Of a DNA stretch of 64,000 nt, positions 53,173 to 61,426 are shown in pieces. The stretch spans positions 34,924-98,923 of the forward strand of contig OMVI01000014.1 in assembly GCA_900314455.1 (NCBI GenBank). The letters are read 5' to 3'. Position numbers and translations under genes: made by a program. How positions within the stretch are numbered: position 1 is the first letter of the stretch; each line of letters begins with the position of its first letter. Origin of the DNA: an uncultured Prevotella sp. GTDB taxonomy: Bacteria > Bacteroidota > Bacteroidia > Bacteroidales > Bacteroidaceae. The notes beneath the pieces were generated by a model. It had not been told where the DNA came from, made no database searches, and saw nothing but the letters and a program-made list of their open reading frames with translations.

Positions 53173-54177
53173 TTATTGATTGAGTTCCACAAACTTCTTG
53201 AACGTTGCGAGTGCCTTGCCGCTGTCGATACTCTCACGGGCAATTTCAATGCACTCGTGAATGTCCTTCTTGCCCTTCTCGAGTACCTGAATACCGAATC
53301 CGGCATTGGCAAGAACTATGTTCTTCTGTGCAGGCAGTGCCGTGTTGGTAAGCACATTGTCGAAGATTTGCTTTGCTTCTTCCTCTGTTGCACCGCCGAC
53401 GATTTCCTCCGGTTTTGCAATGTCGAAGCCTAAATCAGACGGTTTGAACACTTTCTCGTAGTTATTGGTCGTGACCTTGAAGTCGCCAGTGAGCGAAATC
53501 TCGTCGTAACCGTCAATGCTGTTGACGATACCGTAGTCGATTCCGAGCTTCTGGTATACCTGATTGTAAAGCCGCATCTGGTCGAGATTGGCGGTGCCGA
53601 GCAACTGACACTGTGGCTTAGAAGGGTTGATGATAGGGCCGAGAAGGTTGAAGAAGGTCGGGAACGGCAGTGCCTTGCGGATAGGACCAACGAATTTCAT
53701 TGCCTTTGCAAAGAGCTGGGCATGCAGATAGACGATGCCGGCCTCGTCGAGGCAGCGGTTCAGCTTGTCAATATCATCAGTGAACTTCACGCCGTGGTTA
53801 GCGATGACGTTCGAAGCACCACTGACGGAAGTGGCAGCGAAGTTGCCATGTTTTGCGACTTTGTAGCCGGCGCCTGCGATAACGAAGCAGGAGGTAGTTG
53901 AAATGTTGAACGTGTTCTTTCTGTCACCACCGGTTCCGACAACGTCAATGTAACGGTCGCAGTTCAAAGGAACAGGGACTCCGGTCTCAAGGATACCGTC
54001 GCGGAAGCCGAGAAGCTCGTCGACGGTGATGCCACGCATCTGGATTGCAGTGAGAAGGCCTGAGATTTCAGCATCGTTGAACTCGCCTTTAGTAATTCCG
54101 ATAAGAATGTCCTTAGCCTGACCGCGGGTCAACTCCTCGTGGTTAAGCAACTGATTGAAAAGTGCTTGTACGTCCAT
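53173..54177 (-). CDS. trpD: Anthranilate phosphoribosyltransferase
   Basis: A 334-residue enzyme attaching phosphoribose to anthranilate. The PRPP loop D-V-V-G-T-G-G-D near residues 78-85, K-H-G-N near 114-117 and N-L-L-G-P near 172-176 are hallmarks. A stand-alone TrpD, first structural gene of the operon, 39 bases after the U-run of the attenuator. Confidence 0.96.
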   Translation of the reverse strand: MDVQALFNQLLNHEELTRGQAKDILIGITKGEFNDAEISGLLTAIQMRGITVDELLGFRDGILETGVPVPLNCDRYIDVVGTGGDRKNTFNISTTSCFVIAGAGYKVAKHGNFAATSVSGASNVIANHGVKFTDDIDKLNRCLDEAGIVYLHAQLFAKAMKFVGPIRKALPFPTFFNLLGPIINPSKPQCQLLGTANLDQMRLYNQVYQKLGIDYGIVNSIDGYDEISLTGDFKVTTNNYEKVFKPSDLGFDIAKPEEIVGGATEEEAKQIFDNVLTNTALPAQKNIVLANAGFGIQVLEKGKKDIHECIEIARESIDSGKALATFKKFVELNQ

Positions 54178-54216
54178 ATTATTTTAGTTTTTGAGTTTTT
54201 GCGTGTTTATATAATC

Positions 54217-54246
54217 AAAAAAGGCCCGTCGTGATCCGACGAGCCT
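54217..54246 (-). terminator. trp attenuator terminator
   Basis: On the minus strand a 9-bp stem GGCTCGTCG / CGACGGGCC (one G-U pair) with loop GATCA, followed by six U (54217-54222). It lies about 45 bases after the leader-peptide stop and before trpD, so it would stop transcription before the structural genes when tryptophan is plentiful. A clear antiterminator pairing could not be established by eye. Confidence 0.85.
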
Positions 54247-54288
54247 CTTGTTAAACTATCTGTTCAATTAACTGCACGGCCTCGTGTC

Positions 54289-54348
54289 TCACGACTTTTT
54301 CAATCCTGAGCGACGCCACCACCATGCTATGTTATTGATAATATTCAT
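54289..54348 (-). CDS. trpL: trp operon leader peptide (three consecutive Trp codons)
   Basis: A 19-residue frame, MNIINNIAWWWRRSGLKKS, lies between the trp promoter and the attenuator terminator. The Trp codons occupy 54316-54324. An AAGGA sequence about 10 bases before the ATG is a plausible ribosome site, and the predicted 5' leader is about 18 bases. Three tandem UGG codons in so short a frame ahead of a terminator is the layout of ribosome-mediated attenuation: stalling at UGG when charged tRNA-Trp is scarce would favour read-through. Annotators usually miss it because of its length. Confidence 0.88.
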   Translation of the reverse strand: MNIINNIAWWWRRSGLKKS

Positions 54349-54370
54349 TGGTTTTGTCCTTATGTTGGTG

Positions 54371-54401
54371 CAAAGTTACAAAGAAAATATAAACTTACAA
54401 A
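54371..54401 (-). promoter_or_regulatory. Consensus promoter of the trp operon
   Basis: On the minus strand TTTG (54398-54401), exactly 19 bases, TAACTTTG (54371-54378). Predicted start near 54366. Confidence 0.8.
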
Positions 54402-54464
54402 CTTTTTCGTATATTTTTTGTGAATTTATTATCATATCCATCAATAAACTATTAAAAGTAAAGA

Positions 54465-54591
54465 CCCACCCAAGCCCTCCCGAATGGGAGGGATGTTTAA
54501 AATGTCTTGTGGTTGTATTTGCCTCAAATGCCATAATAGATCCGTCTCTTAGGTAATCAAACATCCTCCCCTTGGGGGAGGCTTGGAGAGG
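54465..54591. repeat. Paired-hairpin element E (upstream of rpe)
   Basis: A 127-bp unit: left hairpin CCCTCCCGAATGGGAGGG with ATGTTTAAA, right hairpin CATCCTCCCCTTGGGGGAGG. The right arm is nearly the same as that of element D, the left arm resembles A/B. Short direct repeats (GCTTGGGCTT, twice) follow to about 54640. Nothing else is visible up to 54747. Confidence 0.75.
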
Positions 54592-54747
54592 AAACCGCTT
54601 GGGCTTAGAAAGGTTTTCGCTTGGGCTTGGAGAGGAAAATTATATCCAAGAAAAAATTATCGGCTAAAATATAATATAACTGTCATTTGAACGTTTAAAC
54701 CATAGAGCATGACAAATAAGTCATTCATATAACATATTTAAACAGAA

Positions 54748-54879
54748 ATGCCTATGAAGTATTTTACCCAGGAAGATTTAAAACCATCAGAGCAGACCAT
54801 CAATCTTATCCGCCAGATTGCTTATACATACAGAACGGCGGTTATAAATGGCAAAGTTGAATCATATTGTCTTAACTGA
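54748..54879 (+). CDS. 43-residue small protein coupled to rpe
   Basis: A 43-residue frame starting M-P-M-K-Y-F-T-Q-E-D and ending V-E-S-Y-C-L-N. It is soluble, with a central helix-like block (Q-T-I-N-L-I-R-Q-I-A-Y-T-Y-R). The stop TGA shares its last base with the ATG of rpe (TGATG), giving one-base overlap and likely translational coupling. Starting at the second ATG (54754) gives 41 residues. I recall similar short proteins annotated as hypothetical in Bacteroidales, but cannot name a family. Confidence 0.72.
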   Translation: MPMKYFTQEDLKPSEQTINLIRQIAYTYRTAVINGKVESYCLN

Positions 54880-55550
54880 TGAAGAATGTATCGATAGCGC
54901 CGTCATTGCTTTGCGGTGACCCGCTGAACGTAAAACAAGACGTGGAAATGGTCAATGGCAGTGTTGCCGGATGGCTCCACATAGATGTAATGGACGGAGT
55001 GTTTGTTCCTAACATTGCCATTGGCTTCCCGACACTTAAGGCTTTGGCTCCTATCAGCACAAAGCCGCTTGACGTTCACCTTATGATTGTCAATCCGGAG
55101 AAATGGGTTGGCTTACTTGCTGACTCCGGCACGACAATGATGACGGTGCACTATGAGGTATGCCCGCACCTACACCGTCTGGTACAGCAAATCCACCACG
55201 CAGGTATGAAGGCAGGTGTGGCACTCAACCCGGCAACGCCCGTCAGTGTTCTCGAGGACATTATCGGTGATGTCAACATGGTACTGCTGATGAGTGTGAA
55301 CCCCGGATTTGGAGGTCAGAAATTCATTGAAAATACTTACGCTAAATGCGAGCGCTTGCGCCGTCTCATTGCGGACAGCGGAAGTCATGCCCTTATTGAA
55401 GTAGATGGTGGCGTGAACGGCGAAACAGGACCGCGGCTTGCTGCACACGGCGTTGATATTCTGGTCTCCGGCTCCTACGTTTTCAAGTCGGATGAGCCTC
55501 AGAAGACCATAGCCTCACTGAAAGAAGCATGTGAGACAATGTCGCTCTGA
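54879..55550 (+). CDS. rpe: Ribulose-phosphate 3-epimerase
   Basis: A 223-residue TIM-barrel epimerase interconverting ribulose 5-phosphate and xylulose 5-phosphate in the pentose phosphate pathway. Metal ligands are in H-I-D-V-M-D-G near residues 34-40 and L-D-V-H-L-M near 64-69; M-S-V-N-P-G-F-G-G-Q near 139-148 is the phosphate loop, and V-D-G-G near 175-178 carries the catalytic aspartate. It overlaps the 43-residue frame upstream by one base and ends six bases before the convergent sigma factor gene. Confidence 0.95.
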   Translation: MKNVSIAPSLLCGDPLNVKQDVEMVNGSVAGWLHIDVMDGVFVPNIAIGFPTLKALAPISTKPLDVHLMIVNPEKWVGLLADSGTTMMTVHYEVCPHLHRLVQQIHHAGMKAGVALNPATPVSVLEDIIGDVNMVLLMSVNPGFGGQKFIENTYAKCERLRRLIADSGSHALIEVDGGVNGETGPRLAAHGVDILVSGSYVFKSDEPQKTIASLKEACETMSL

Positions 55551-55556
55551 AACGCT

Positions 55557-56153
55557 TCAGGCGAGTTGTAACTGTACGTCATTTTCCTTAGCCATGCGCC
55601 GCAGGTTCAGTATTGCGTAGCGCATGCGACCGAGACTGGTGTTGATACTGACACCGGTAGCCTCAGCTATCTCCTTAAAAGACATTTCCTGATAGAAGCG
55701 CATGAACACTACCTCACGCTGGGAAGCCGGCAGGAGGTTCATCATGTGGCGTACATCGTCGAGCACCTGTGTGTTGACAAAGTGGCTTTCAACGCTGTTC
55801 AACACTACATCGGCACCACCGACGTTGGAGAGATCGTTGTCCTTTGGTGCTTCAATAATGTGACGGCCACGCTGGTCGCGGTACCAATCCATGATTTCAT
55901 TGTGGGCAATACGCATCACCCATGCACTGAACTTGCCATTCGGTACATACTTGCGCTGCTGGAGTTTTGTTATCACCTTGACGAACGTTTCTTGGAATAC
56001 ATCGTTCGCTACCTCCTGGTTTCTTACGACAAACAGGATGTACGTGAAGATTTTGTGCTGATTTTTGCTCAACAACACGTCGAAGGCCTTGTTGTTACCT
56101 TCGATATATGAGACTGCCAACTCCTCGTCAGTCATCTCGTTAAGATTATCCAT
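55557..56153 (-). CDS. ECF-type RNA polymerase sigma factor
   Basis: A 198-residue sigma-70-family protein with only regions 2 and 4. Region 2 spans about 20-95 (D-V-F-Q-E-T-F near 50-56, F-S-A-W-V-M-R-I-A-H-N near 75-85), region 4 about 132-185 with the helix-turn-helix F-K-E-I-A-E-A-T-G-V-S-I-N-T. No anti-sigma gene follows; rpe converges only six bases away. The regulon is unknown. Confidence 0.92.
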   Translation of the reverse strand: MDNLNEMTDEELAVSYIEGNNKAFDVLLSKNQHKIFTYILFVVRNQEVANDVFQETFVKVITKLQQRKYVPNGKFSAWVMRIAHNEIMDWYRDQRGRHIIEAPKDNDLSNVGGADVVLNSVESHFVNTQVLDDVRHMMNLLPASQREVVFMRFYQEMSFKEIAEATGVSINTSLGRMRYAILNLRRMAKENDVQLQLA

Positions 56154-56236
56154 TCCTTAAAATGTTATATTATATTTAAGTAATGTTGTTCCTATAGGCA
56201 ATTCCTTTTAAATTGATAATTATTGTTAAGCGAGTG

Positions 56237-56268
56237 CAAATATAAGGACTTTTCTTATTTTGTGCAAG
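56237..56268 (-). promoter_or_regulatory. Promoter for the ECF sigma factor gene
   Basis: On the minus strand CTTG (56265-56268), 20 bases, TATATTTG (56237-56244); one mismatch in the -33 box. The leader would be about 78 bases. Confidence 0.55.
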
Positions 56269-56373
56269 TTTTTAACAAAAAAAGTTGACTTTTGTCAAAC
56301 GAATGACCAATTTTAGTTCCCTGCCTTTTTAAAAACAGATGGACTTTTTCGTGACATTGTGCAGAAAAATTTA

Positions 56374-56381
56374 TACCTTTG
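56374..56381 (+). promoter_or_regulatory. -7 box immediately before topB
   Basis: TACCTTTG, exact consensus, ends five bases before the topB ATG at 56387. If used, the mRNA would start at or within two bases of the initiation codon. The -33 region is weak. Confidence 0.6.
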
Positions 56382-56386
56382 CAAAC

Positions 56387-58222
56387 ATGATTGTTTGTAT
56401 AGCCGAAAAGCCAAGCGTAGGAAGAGACATAGCACGCATACTGGGAGCAACGACCGACCACCGTACCTATATGGAGGGTAACGGGTATCAGGTAACGTGG
56501 ACTTTCGGACACCTTTGTGAGCTGAAGGAGCCAGGAGATTACTGCGAAAACTGGAAGCATTGGTCGTTGGCAGCACTGCCAATGATACCTGCGCGATTTG
56601 GTATAAAGCTTATCTCGGATGACGGAATAAAGCGGCAGTTCGCCACAATACAGAAGCTTTATGACAACGCCGATGAGATTATCAACTGCGGCGATGCAGG
56701 TCAGGAAGGTGAACTGATACAGCGCTGGGTCATGCAGAAGGCTAAGGTGAAATGCCCGGTGAAACGTTTGTGGATTTCATCTATGACCGACGAGGCTATA
56801 CGAGACGGCTTCCGCAACCTCAAGGAACAAACTGATTACGACAGCTTGTACCTTGCCGGAGTCAGCAGAGCTATCGGCGACTGGCTTCTTGGCATGAATG
56901 CTACACGGCTCTACACCCTTAAGTACGGCCGCAACCATCAGGTTCTGTCCATAGGACGTGTACAGACCCCGACCCTGGCGCTCATCGTTCAGCGTCAGAA
57001 GGAAATCGACAACTTCAAGCCGGAGCCTTATTGGGTGCTGTCAACAGTATATCGCGATACGCTTTTCACAGCGACGAAAGGACGTTTCACCAGCAAGGAA
57101 GATGGCGAACAGGCTTTCTCGCTCATCGACGGCAAACCTTTCCGCATTTCAAAGGTTACAAAGAAGAACGGGACGGAACAGCCTAAGCAACTCTACGACT
57201 TGACTTCGCTACAGGTGGACTGCAACCGCAAGTTCGGTTATTCTGCTGAAATGACACTCAACACTGTTCAGGCGCTTTATGAAAGGAAGCTGACAACATA
57301 TCCACGTGTCGACACGCAGTATCTCAGCGACGATATTTACCCTAAGTGTCCGGGCATTATGAATGGACTGTTTCAGGCAAAGTTCGCCGGGGAAAAGCCT
57401 TACGCAGAGTTGATTCGACCACTTGGCGGCAAACCGCTGAAGAAGACCAAGCGCGTCTTCGATACTTCGAAAGTCACTGACCACCATTCTATCATCCCAA
57501 CGGGTGTAGTCCCCGGCGGTCTCACTGATGTAGAACGGAACGTCTACAACCTCGTGGCATTGCGCTTTATCTCAGTTTTCTACCCCGATTGTAAGTTTTC
57601 CACGACTACCGTTCTTGGCGAAGTGGCATCCGACGACAAGCCTATAGAGTTCAAGGCAACGGGCAAAGAGATACTTGACAAAGGCTGGCGGGCAGTCTAT
57701 GAAGGCGATGCTACAGAGGCTCCGACGGACGTTAACGGCAGCGATGCTAAGGAAAAGACTCTTCCCCACTTCACCGTTGGAGAGTCGGGACCACATAAAC
57801 CTACTCTTACGGAAAAGCAGACGACACCGCCGAAGCACTATACGGAGGCATCACTGCTGCGTGCCATGGAGACAGCGGGCAAGCTTGTCGACGACGAAGA
57901 ACTGCGTGCGGCTCTCAAGGAGAATGGTATCGGACGCCCATCGTCGCGCGCCGGCATCATAGAGACGCTCTTCAAACGCCACTACATTCGCCGAAAGAAA
58001 AAGAATATCGAAGCTACCGACACGGGGATTGCCCTCATCGACACCATCCACGAGAAGCTCTTGACTTCCGCCGAGCTAACTGGTATATGGGAGAAGAAGC
58101 TCCGTGACATCGAGCATCACAAATATGACGCCGCAGAATTTATCAATGGGCTTAAGGAACAAATAACTAATATAGTCAATGATGTCCTCGCCGACAAGTC
58201 CAACCGTCACATTGGAGTGTAG
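56387..58222 (+). CDS. topB: DNA topoisomerase III
   Basis: A 611-residue type IA topoisomerase relaxing and decatenating DNA. The Toprim domain opens M-I-V-C-I-A-E-K-P-S and has D-A-G-Q-E-G-E near 105-111; the catalytic tyrosine is Y305 in T-Y-P-R-V-D. The C-terminal part ends without zinc ribbons. The frame continues upstream to 56339, but M-I-V-C at 56387 is the family's usual N-terminus and follows the -7 box. It is monocistronic. Confidence 0.95.
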   Translation: MIVCIAEKPSVGRDIARILGATTDHRTYMEGNGYQVTWTFGHLCELKEPGDYCENWKHWSLAALPMIPARFGIKLISDDGIKRQFATIQKLYDNADEIINCGDAGQEGELIQRWVMQKAKVKCPVKRLWISSMTDEAIRDGFRNLKEQTDYDSLYLAGVSRAIGDWLLGMNATRLYTLKYGRNHQVLSIGRVQTPTLALIVQRQKEIDNFKPEPYWVLSTVYRDTLFTATKGRFTSKEDGEQAFSLIDGKPFRISKVTKKNGTEQPKQLYDLTSLQVDCNRKFGYSAEMTLNTVQALYERKLTTYPRVDTQYLSDDIYPKCPGIMNGLFQAKFAGEKPYAELIRPLGGKPLKKTKRVFDTSKVTDHHSIIPTGVVPGGLTDVERNVYNLVALRFISVFYPDCKFSTTTVLGEVASDDKPIEFKATGKEILDKGWRAVYEGDATEAPTDVNGSDAKEKTLPHFTVGESGPHKPTLTEKQTTPPKHYTEASLLRAMETAGKLVDDEELRAALKENGIGRPSSRAGIIETLFKRHYIRRKKKNIEATDTGIALIDTIHEKLLTSAELTGIWEKKLRDIEHHKYDAAEFINGLKEQITNIVNDVLADKSNRHIGV

Positions 58223-58289
58223 CGTTTGTCTTCTTCGGCGATAGAGAAGCAAAGTTTCCTGCAATCATACAAACTATTATTAACATATA

Positions 58290-58321
58290 TTTGGGTATGT
58301 GCTTAAATTCAGTTACTTTTG
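58290..58321 (+). promoter_or_regulatory. Consensus promoter for xpt-pbuX
   Basis: TTTG (58290-58293), 20 bases, TACTTTTG (58314-58321), 24 bases before the xpt ATG. The short leader leaves no room for a purine riboswitch. Confidence 0.7.
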
Positions 58322-58345
58322 CACTACCAAATCAAAAACTTACAA

Positions 58346-58915
58346 ATGAAAATTCTTCGTGACCGTATCTTAAAGGACGGTAAATGTTACCCCGATGGTA
58401 TTCTTAAAGTAGACAAGTTCATCAACCATCAAATGGACCCGAATCTCATGAAGGCAATAGCCGTGGAGTTCATCCGTCGTTATGCTTCTACCGAAATCAA
58501 CAAAATCATAACCATAGAAGCGAGCGGCATTGCGCCTGCGATAATGATGGGTTTCCTGCTCGACTTGCCTGTTGTATTTGCGAAGAAGAAAAAGCCTTCG
58601 ACAATGGACAACATGCTGTCGACGCGCGTTTTCTCGTTCACCAAGCAGCGTGAATACCACGTTGTAATATCCAAGGACTATCTAACGCCTGCCGACAAGG
58701 TGCTGTTTGTTGACGATTTCCTCGCTTATGGAAACGCCGCAAAGGGCATAATCGACTTGTGCCGTCAGGCTGGAGCTCAACTTGTCGGAATGGGTTTCAT
58801 AATTGAAAAAGCCTTCCAGCACGGCAGAGAGGTAATTGAACGTGAAGGCATCAGATGCGAAAGCCTTGCCATTATTGACAGTCTCGACAACTGCGAGATA
58901 AAGATTCGCGAGTGA
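58346..58915 (+). CDS. xpt: Xanthine phosphoribosyltransferase
   Basis: A 189-residue type-I phosphoribosyltransferase that salvages xanthine to XMP. The PRPP motif [13 protein letters not shown] is at residues 118-130, and E-A-S-G-I-A-P near 58-64. Length and partner match the xpt-pbuX pair of Bacillus. Starting at 58346 removes nine codons that overlap the promoter. pbuX begins four bases after the stop. Confidence 0.94.
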   Translation: MKILRDRILKDGKCYPDGILKVDKFINHQMDPNLMKAIAVEFIRRYASTEINKIITIEASGIAPAIMMGFLLDLPVVFAKKKKPSTMDNMLSTRVFSFTKQREYHVVISKDYLTPADKVLFVDDFLAYGNAAKGIIDLCRQAGAQLVGMGFIIEKAFQHGREVIEREGIRCESLAIIDSLDNCEIKIRE

Positions 58916-58919
58916 AAAG

Positions 58920-60302
58920 ATGGAAAAACAGTCTGACTTGATATACGGACTCTATGACCGTCCGCCGCTCCGCGAGACCTTGTTCGCTGCCTTGCAGCAC
59001 CTTCTCGCCATCTTCGTAGCTATAATCACCCCACCACTCATCATCAGCTCGGCATTGAAATTTGACTTGGAGACGACCGGTTTCCTCGTTTCTATGTCAC
59101 TGTTCGTATCCGGGATAGCGACGTTCATACAATGCCACCGCTTCGGTCCTATAGGTGCAGAACTGCTATGCATACAGGGAACGTCGTTCTCCTTTATCAG
59201 TCCGATAATCGGAGCAGGCATGCTAGGCATGGCAGACGGACGAATGAATGTCGAAATGGGGCTCAGCTACATCTTCGGAGCATGCATGGTGGCTTCGGTT
59301 GTCGAAATGGCTGTAAGCAGATTGCTTCCATACGCACAGAAGATTATAAACCCACTGGTATCCGGAATAGTAGTAACACTAATCGGACTGTGCCTTATCA
59401 AGGCTGGCATAAACAGCTGCGGAGGTGGCCAATCCGCAATTGACGACGGTTCGTTCGGCTCACTTAAGTATCTCGGACTGGCTCTTCTCGTACTTGTAAG
59501 CATACTTTTCTTCAACCGCTCGTCGAACAAATTCCTGCGAATGGGAAGCATTGTAATCGGCCTTATCATAGGTTGCGTCGTCGGATGGCTGCTCGGTATG
59601 ATTGACTTCTCACAACTTTCGTGGGCCAAGGGGCTCAACATTCCCGTTCCTTTCAAGTACGGACTGCGGTTCGACATTGGAAGTATCATCGGACTGGGAC
59701 TAATATATCTCGTCACGGCAGTGGAGGCATTCGGTGACATAACTGCAAATTCATTAATCTCGGGACAACCCGTTGAAGGACCGAAGTTCATGAAAAGGGC
59801 ACAAGGCGGTATCCTCGCCGATGGTTTCAACTCGTTCCTGGCTGCTGTATTCAACAGTTTTCCGAACTCAATCTTCGCCCAGAACAACGGAATGATACAG
59901 CTTACGGGAGTCGCCAGCCGCTATGTCGGCTACTTCATCGCTGGCGCGCTGTTCCTCCTGGGTCTGTTCCCAGTCGTCGGCGAGTTCTTTTCGCTCATCC
60001 CCGACTGCGTTCTTGGCGGCGCAACACTGCTGATGTTCGGCACTGTTGCTGCTTCAGGAATACGCATCATAGCAGCTACGGAAATCGACCGCAAAGCTAT
60101 TCTCGTCATGGCAATAAGCTTCGCGATGGGCATGAGCGTAGAACTCGTACCTGGTATCCTTGATAAGATGCCGACAGCAATACACAATATCTTCTCCTCC
60201 GGTATCACGACAGGTGGCATAACAGCAATCGTTGCCAACGCGTTGATACGTATAAAGAATGTGCCTGATAGCCAAAAAAGTGTAAAAAAGAACGCAGACT
60301 GA
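58920..60302 (+). CDS. pbuX: Xanthine/uracil permease (NCS2 family)
   Basis: A 460-residue NCS2 (nucleobase:cation symporter 2) transporter with about 14 membrane segments. Family marks are Q-C-H-R-F-G-P-I-G-A near residues 74-83 and the signature N-G-M-I-Q-L-T-G-V-A-S-R near 322-333. Co-transcription with xpt supports xanthine as substrate. Confidence 0.93.
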   Translation: MEKQSDLIYGLYDRPPLRETLFAALQHLLAIFVAIITPPLIISSALKFDLETTGFLVSMSLFVSGIATFIQCHRFGPIGAELLCIQGTSFSFISPIIGAGMLGMADGRMNVEMGLSYIFGACMVASVVEMAVSRLLPYAQKIINPLVSGIVVTLIGLCLIKAGINSCGGGQSAIDDGSFGSLKYLGLALLVLVSILFFNRSSNKFLRMGSIVIGLIIGCVVGWLLGMIDFSQLSWAKGLNIPVPFKYGLRFDIGSIIGLGLIYLVTAVEAFGDITANSLISGQPVEGPKFMKRAQGGILADGFNSFLAAVFNSFPNSIFAQNNGMIQLTGVASRYVGYFIAGALFLLGLFPVVGEFFSLIPDCVLGGATLLMFGTVAASGIRIIAATEIDRKAILVMAISFAMGMSVELVPGILDKMPTAIHNIFSSGITTGGITAIVANALIRIKNVPDSQKSVKKNAD

Positions 60303-60313
60303 TTATTTTTTAA

Positions 60314-60321
60314 TATCTTTG
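60314..60321 (+). promoter_or_regulatory. -7 box for the acidic-tail membrane protein
   Basis: TATCTTTG, exact consensus, 19 bases before the ATG at 60341. Confidence 0.5.
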
Positions 60322-60340
60322 CTCCGAAAATTCGATTATA

Positions 60341-60826
60341 ATGGCAAAAGTAACAGATAAAATCCGTGACTTGATAGACCCGAAGCACAAAGGCTTCAGG
60401 CACACCATCCTGTTTCGCATACTCATCGCCCTGGCTCTCCTTATTGTCCTGGGGATAATATACAACGTGTTTATCAGGCCTAGTTCCGACAGCAACACAT
60501 CCGACGACGATAGTGACGCAGAGGCTGCTCGCGAAGCTGAGCTCGACACAATAGACGTCGTCGGCGACTACCTGTGGCCCGGACTGAAAGACCAGAATAA
60601 GCAGAAAGAGGACTCAGACAAGACCGACGAGGAAGAAACGAAACCCGTGGAGCATGCCGTGAGCGCACCGCAGGCCGATGCAGCAACAGAGGAAGACATT
60701 GAGGATGCAACCGGTCCGACACCGCAGATAACAGAGGACCCAACTCTGCCATCGACAAAGGACAACAAGCAAGATGCCCAAAAGGTTGAGACGATGGACA
60801 AGCCGACGGTCGAGAAGATAGAATAA
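60341..60826 (+). CDS. Single-span membrane protein with long acidic tail, unknown
   Basis: A 161-residue protein: a basic cytoplasmic N-terminus (residues 1-22), one membrane span at about 24-46, then ~115 residues rich in Asp, Glu, Thr, Pro and Gln with no predicted globular fold. By the positive-inside rule the tail is periplasmic. I do not recognise a family. The one aromatic island, D-Y-L-W-P-G-L near residues 76-82, might be a binding motif. Confidence 0.65.
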   Translation: MAKVTDKIRDLIDPKHKGFRHTILFRILIALALLIVLGIIYNVFIRPSSDSNTSDDDSDAEAAREAELDTIDVVGDYLWPGLKDQNKQKEDSDKTDEEETKPVEHAVSAPQADAATEEDIEDATGPTPQITEDPTLPSTKDNKQDAQKVETMDKPTVEKIE

Positions 60827-60889
60827 GGCGGCACTTCACCGCAATACCGCCCTATACACATTATATATATAAGGTATTAGGAGGATAAT

Positions 60890-61414
60890 ATGAAGAAACT
60901 GTTTTTTATGCTAATTGCAGCTTGCATGCTTGCAAGTTGCGGCTCACAAGCTATTATAGGACAAGATGGTAAGCCCCTGTCGGCTGATGAAAGTGCTAAA
61001 GTTATAAGCAGAACTATAAACAGCCGGCTCGACAACAGGGACTACAGGATACTCGTCAGCGAAATGACTCCGATGGGATGGGGAACCCGACAGCTTCGTG
61101 ACGAATGGGCACTGGAGATTCACGGAGACTCTATCGGTTCCATTCTGCCGTACATCGGACGTGGATACAACATACCATACGGCAGCGGAATGGGACTGCA
61201 CTTCATCACGCGCATTGACTCCTACCACGAGGAAGAGCCCAAACCGGACATGAGGGAGATAACAATAAGGTGCCATACCGACGAAGATTCCTACCAGTAT
61301 GTTGTTGAAGTATACGACAATGGCACTGCCTATATAAGCGTGTACTCAAGACATCGCGACATGGTGCGCTACTCAGGCAAAGTCGATTTGCATGAATTAT
61401 ACAGTAGGAAATAA
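60890..61414 (+). CDS. DUF4251 lipoprotein
   Basis: A 174-residue lipoprotein with lipobox L-A-S-C at residues 14-17. The folded part contains L-P-Y-I-G-R-G-Y-N-I-P-Y-G near 86-98, which matches the Bacteroidota family DUF4251 (function unknown). It lies 12 bases upstream of the TonB-C-domain gene. Confidence 0.82.
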   Translation: MKKLFFMLIAACMLASCGSQAIIGQDGKPLSADESAKVISRTINSRLDNRDYRILVSEMTPMGWGTRQLRDEWALEIHGDSIGSILPYIGRGYNIPYGSGMGLHFITRIDSYHEEEPKPDMREITIRCHTDEDSYQYVVEVYDNGTAYISVYSRHRDMVRYSGKVDLHELYSRK

Positions 61415-61426
61415 AAGAAAGAGAAT

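Noticed and set aside
58223-58345. Purine riboswitch before xpt-pbuX
   Set aside because: The predicted leader is only about 20 bases and I see none of the purine-aptamer core or loop motifs.
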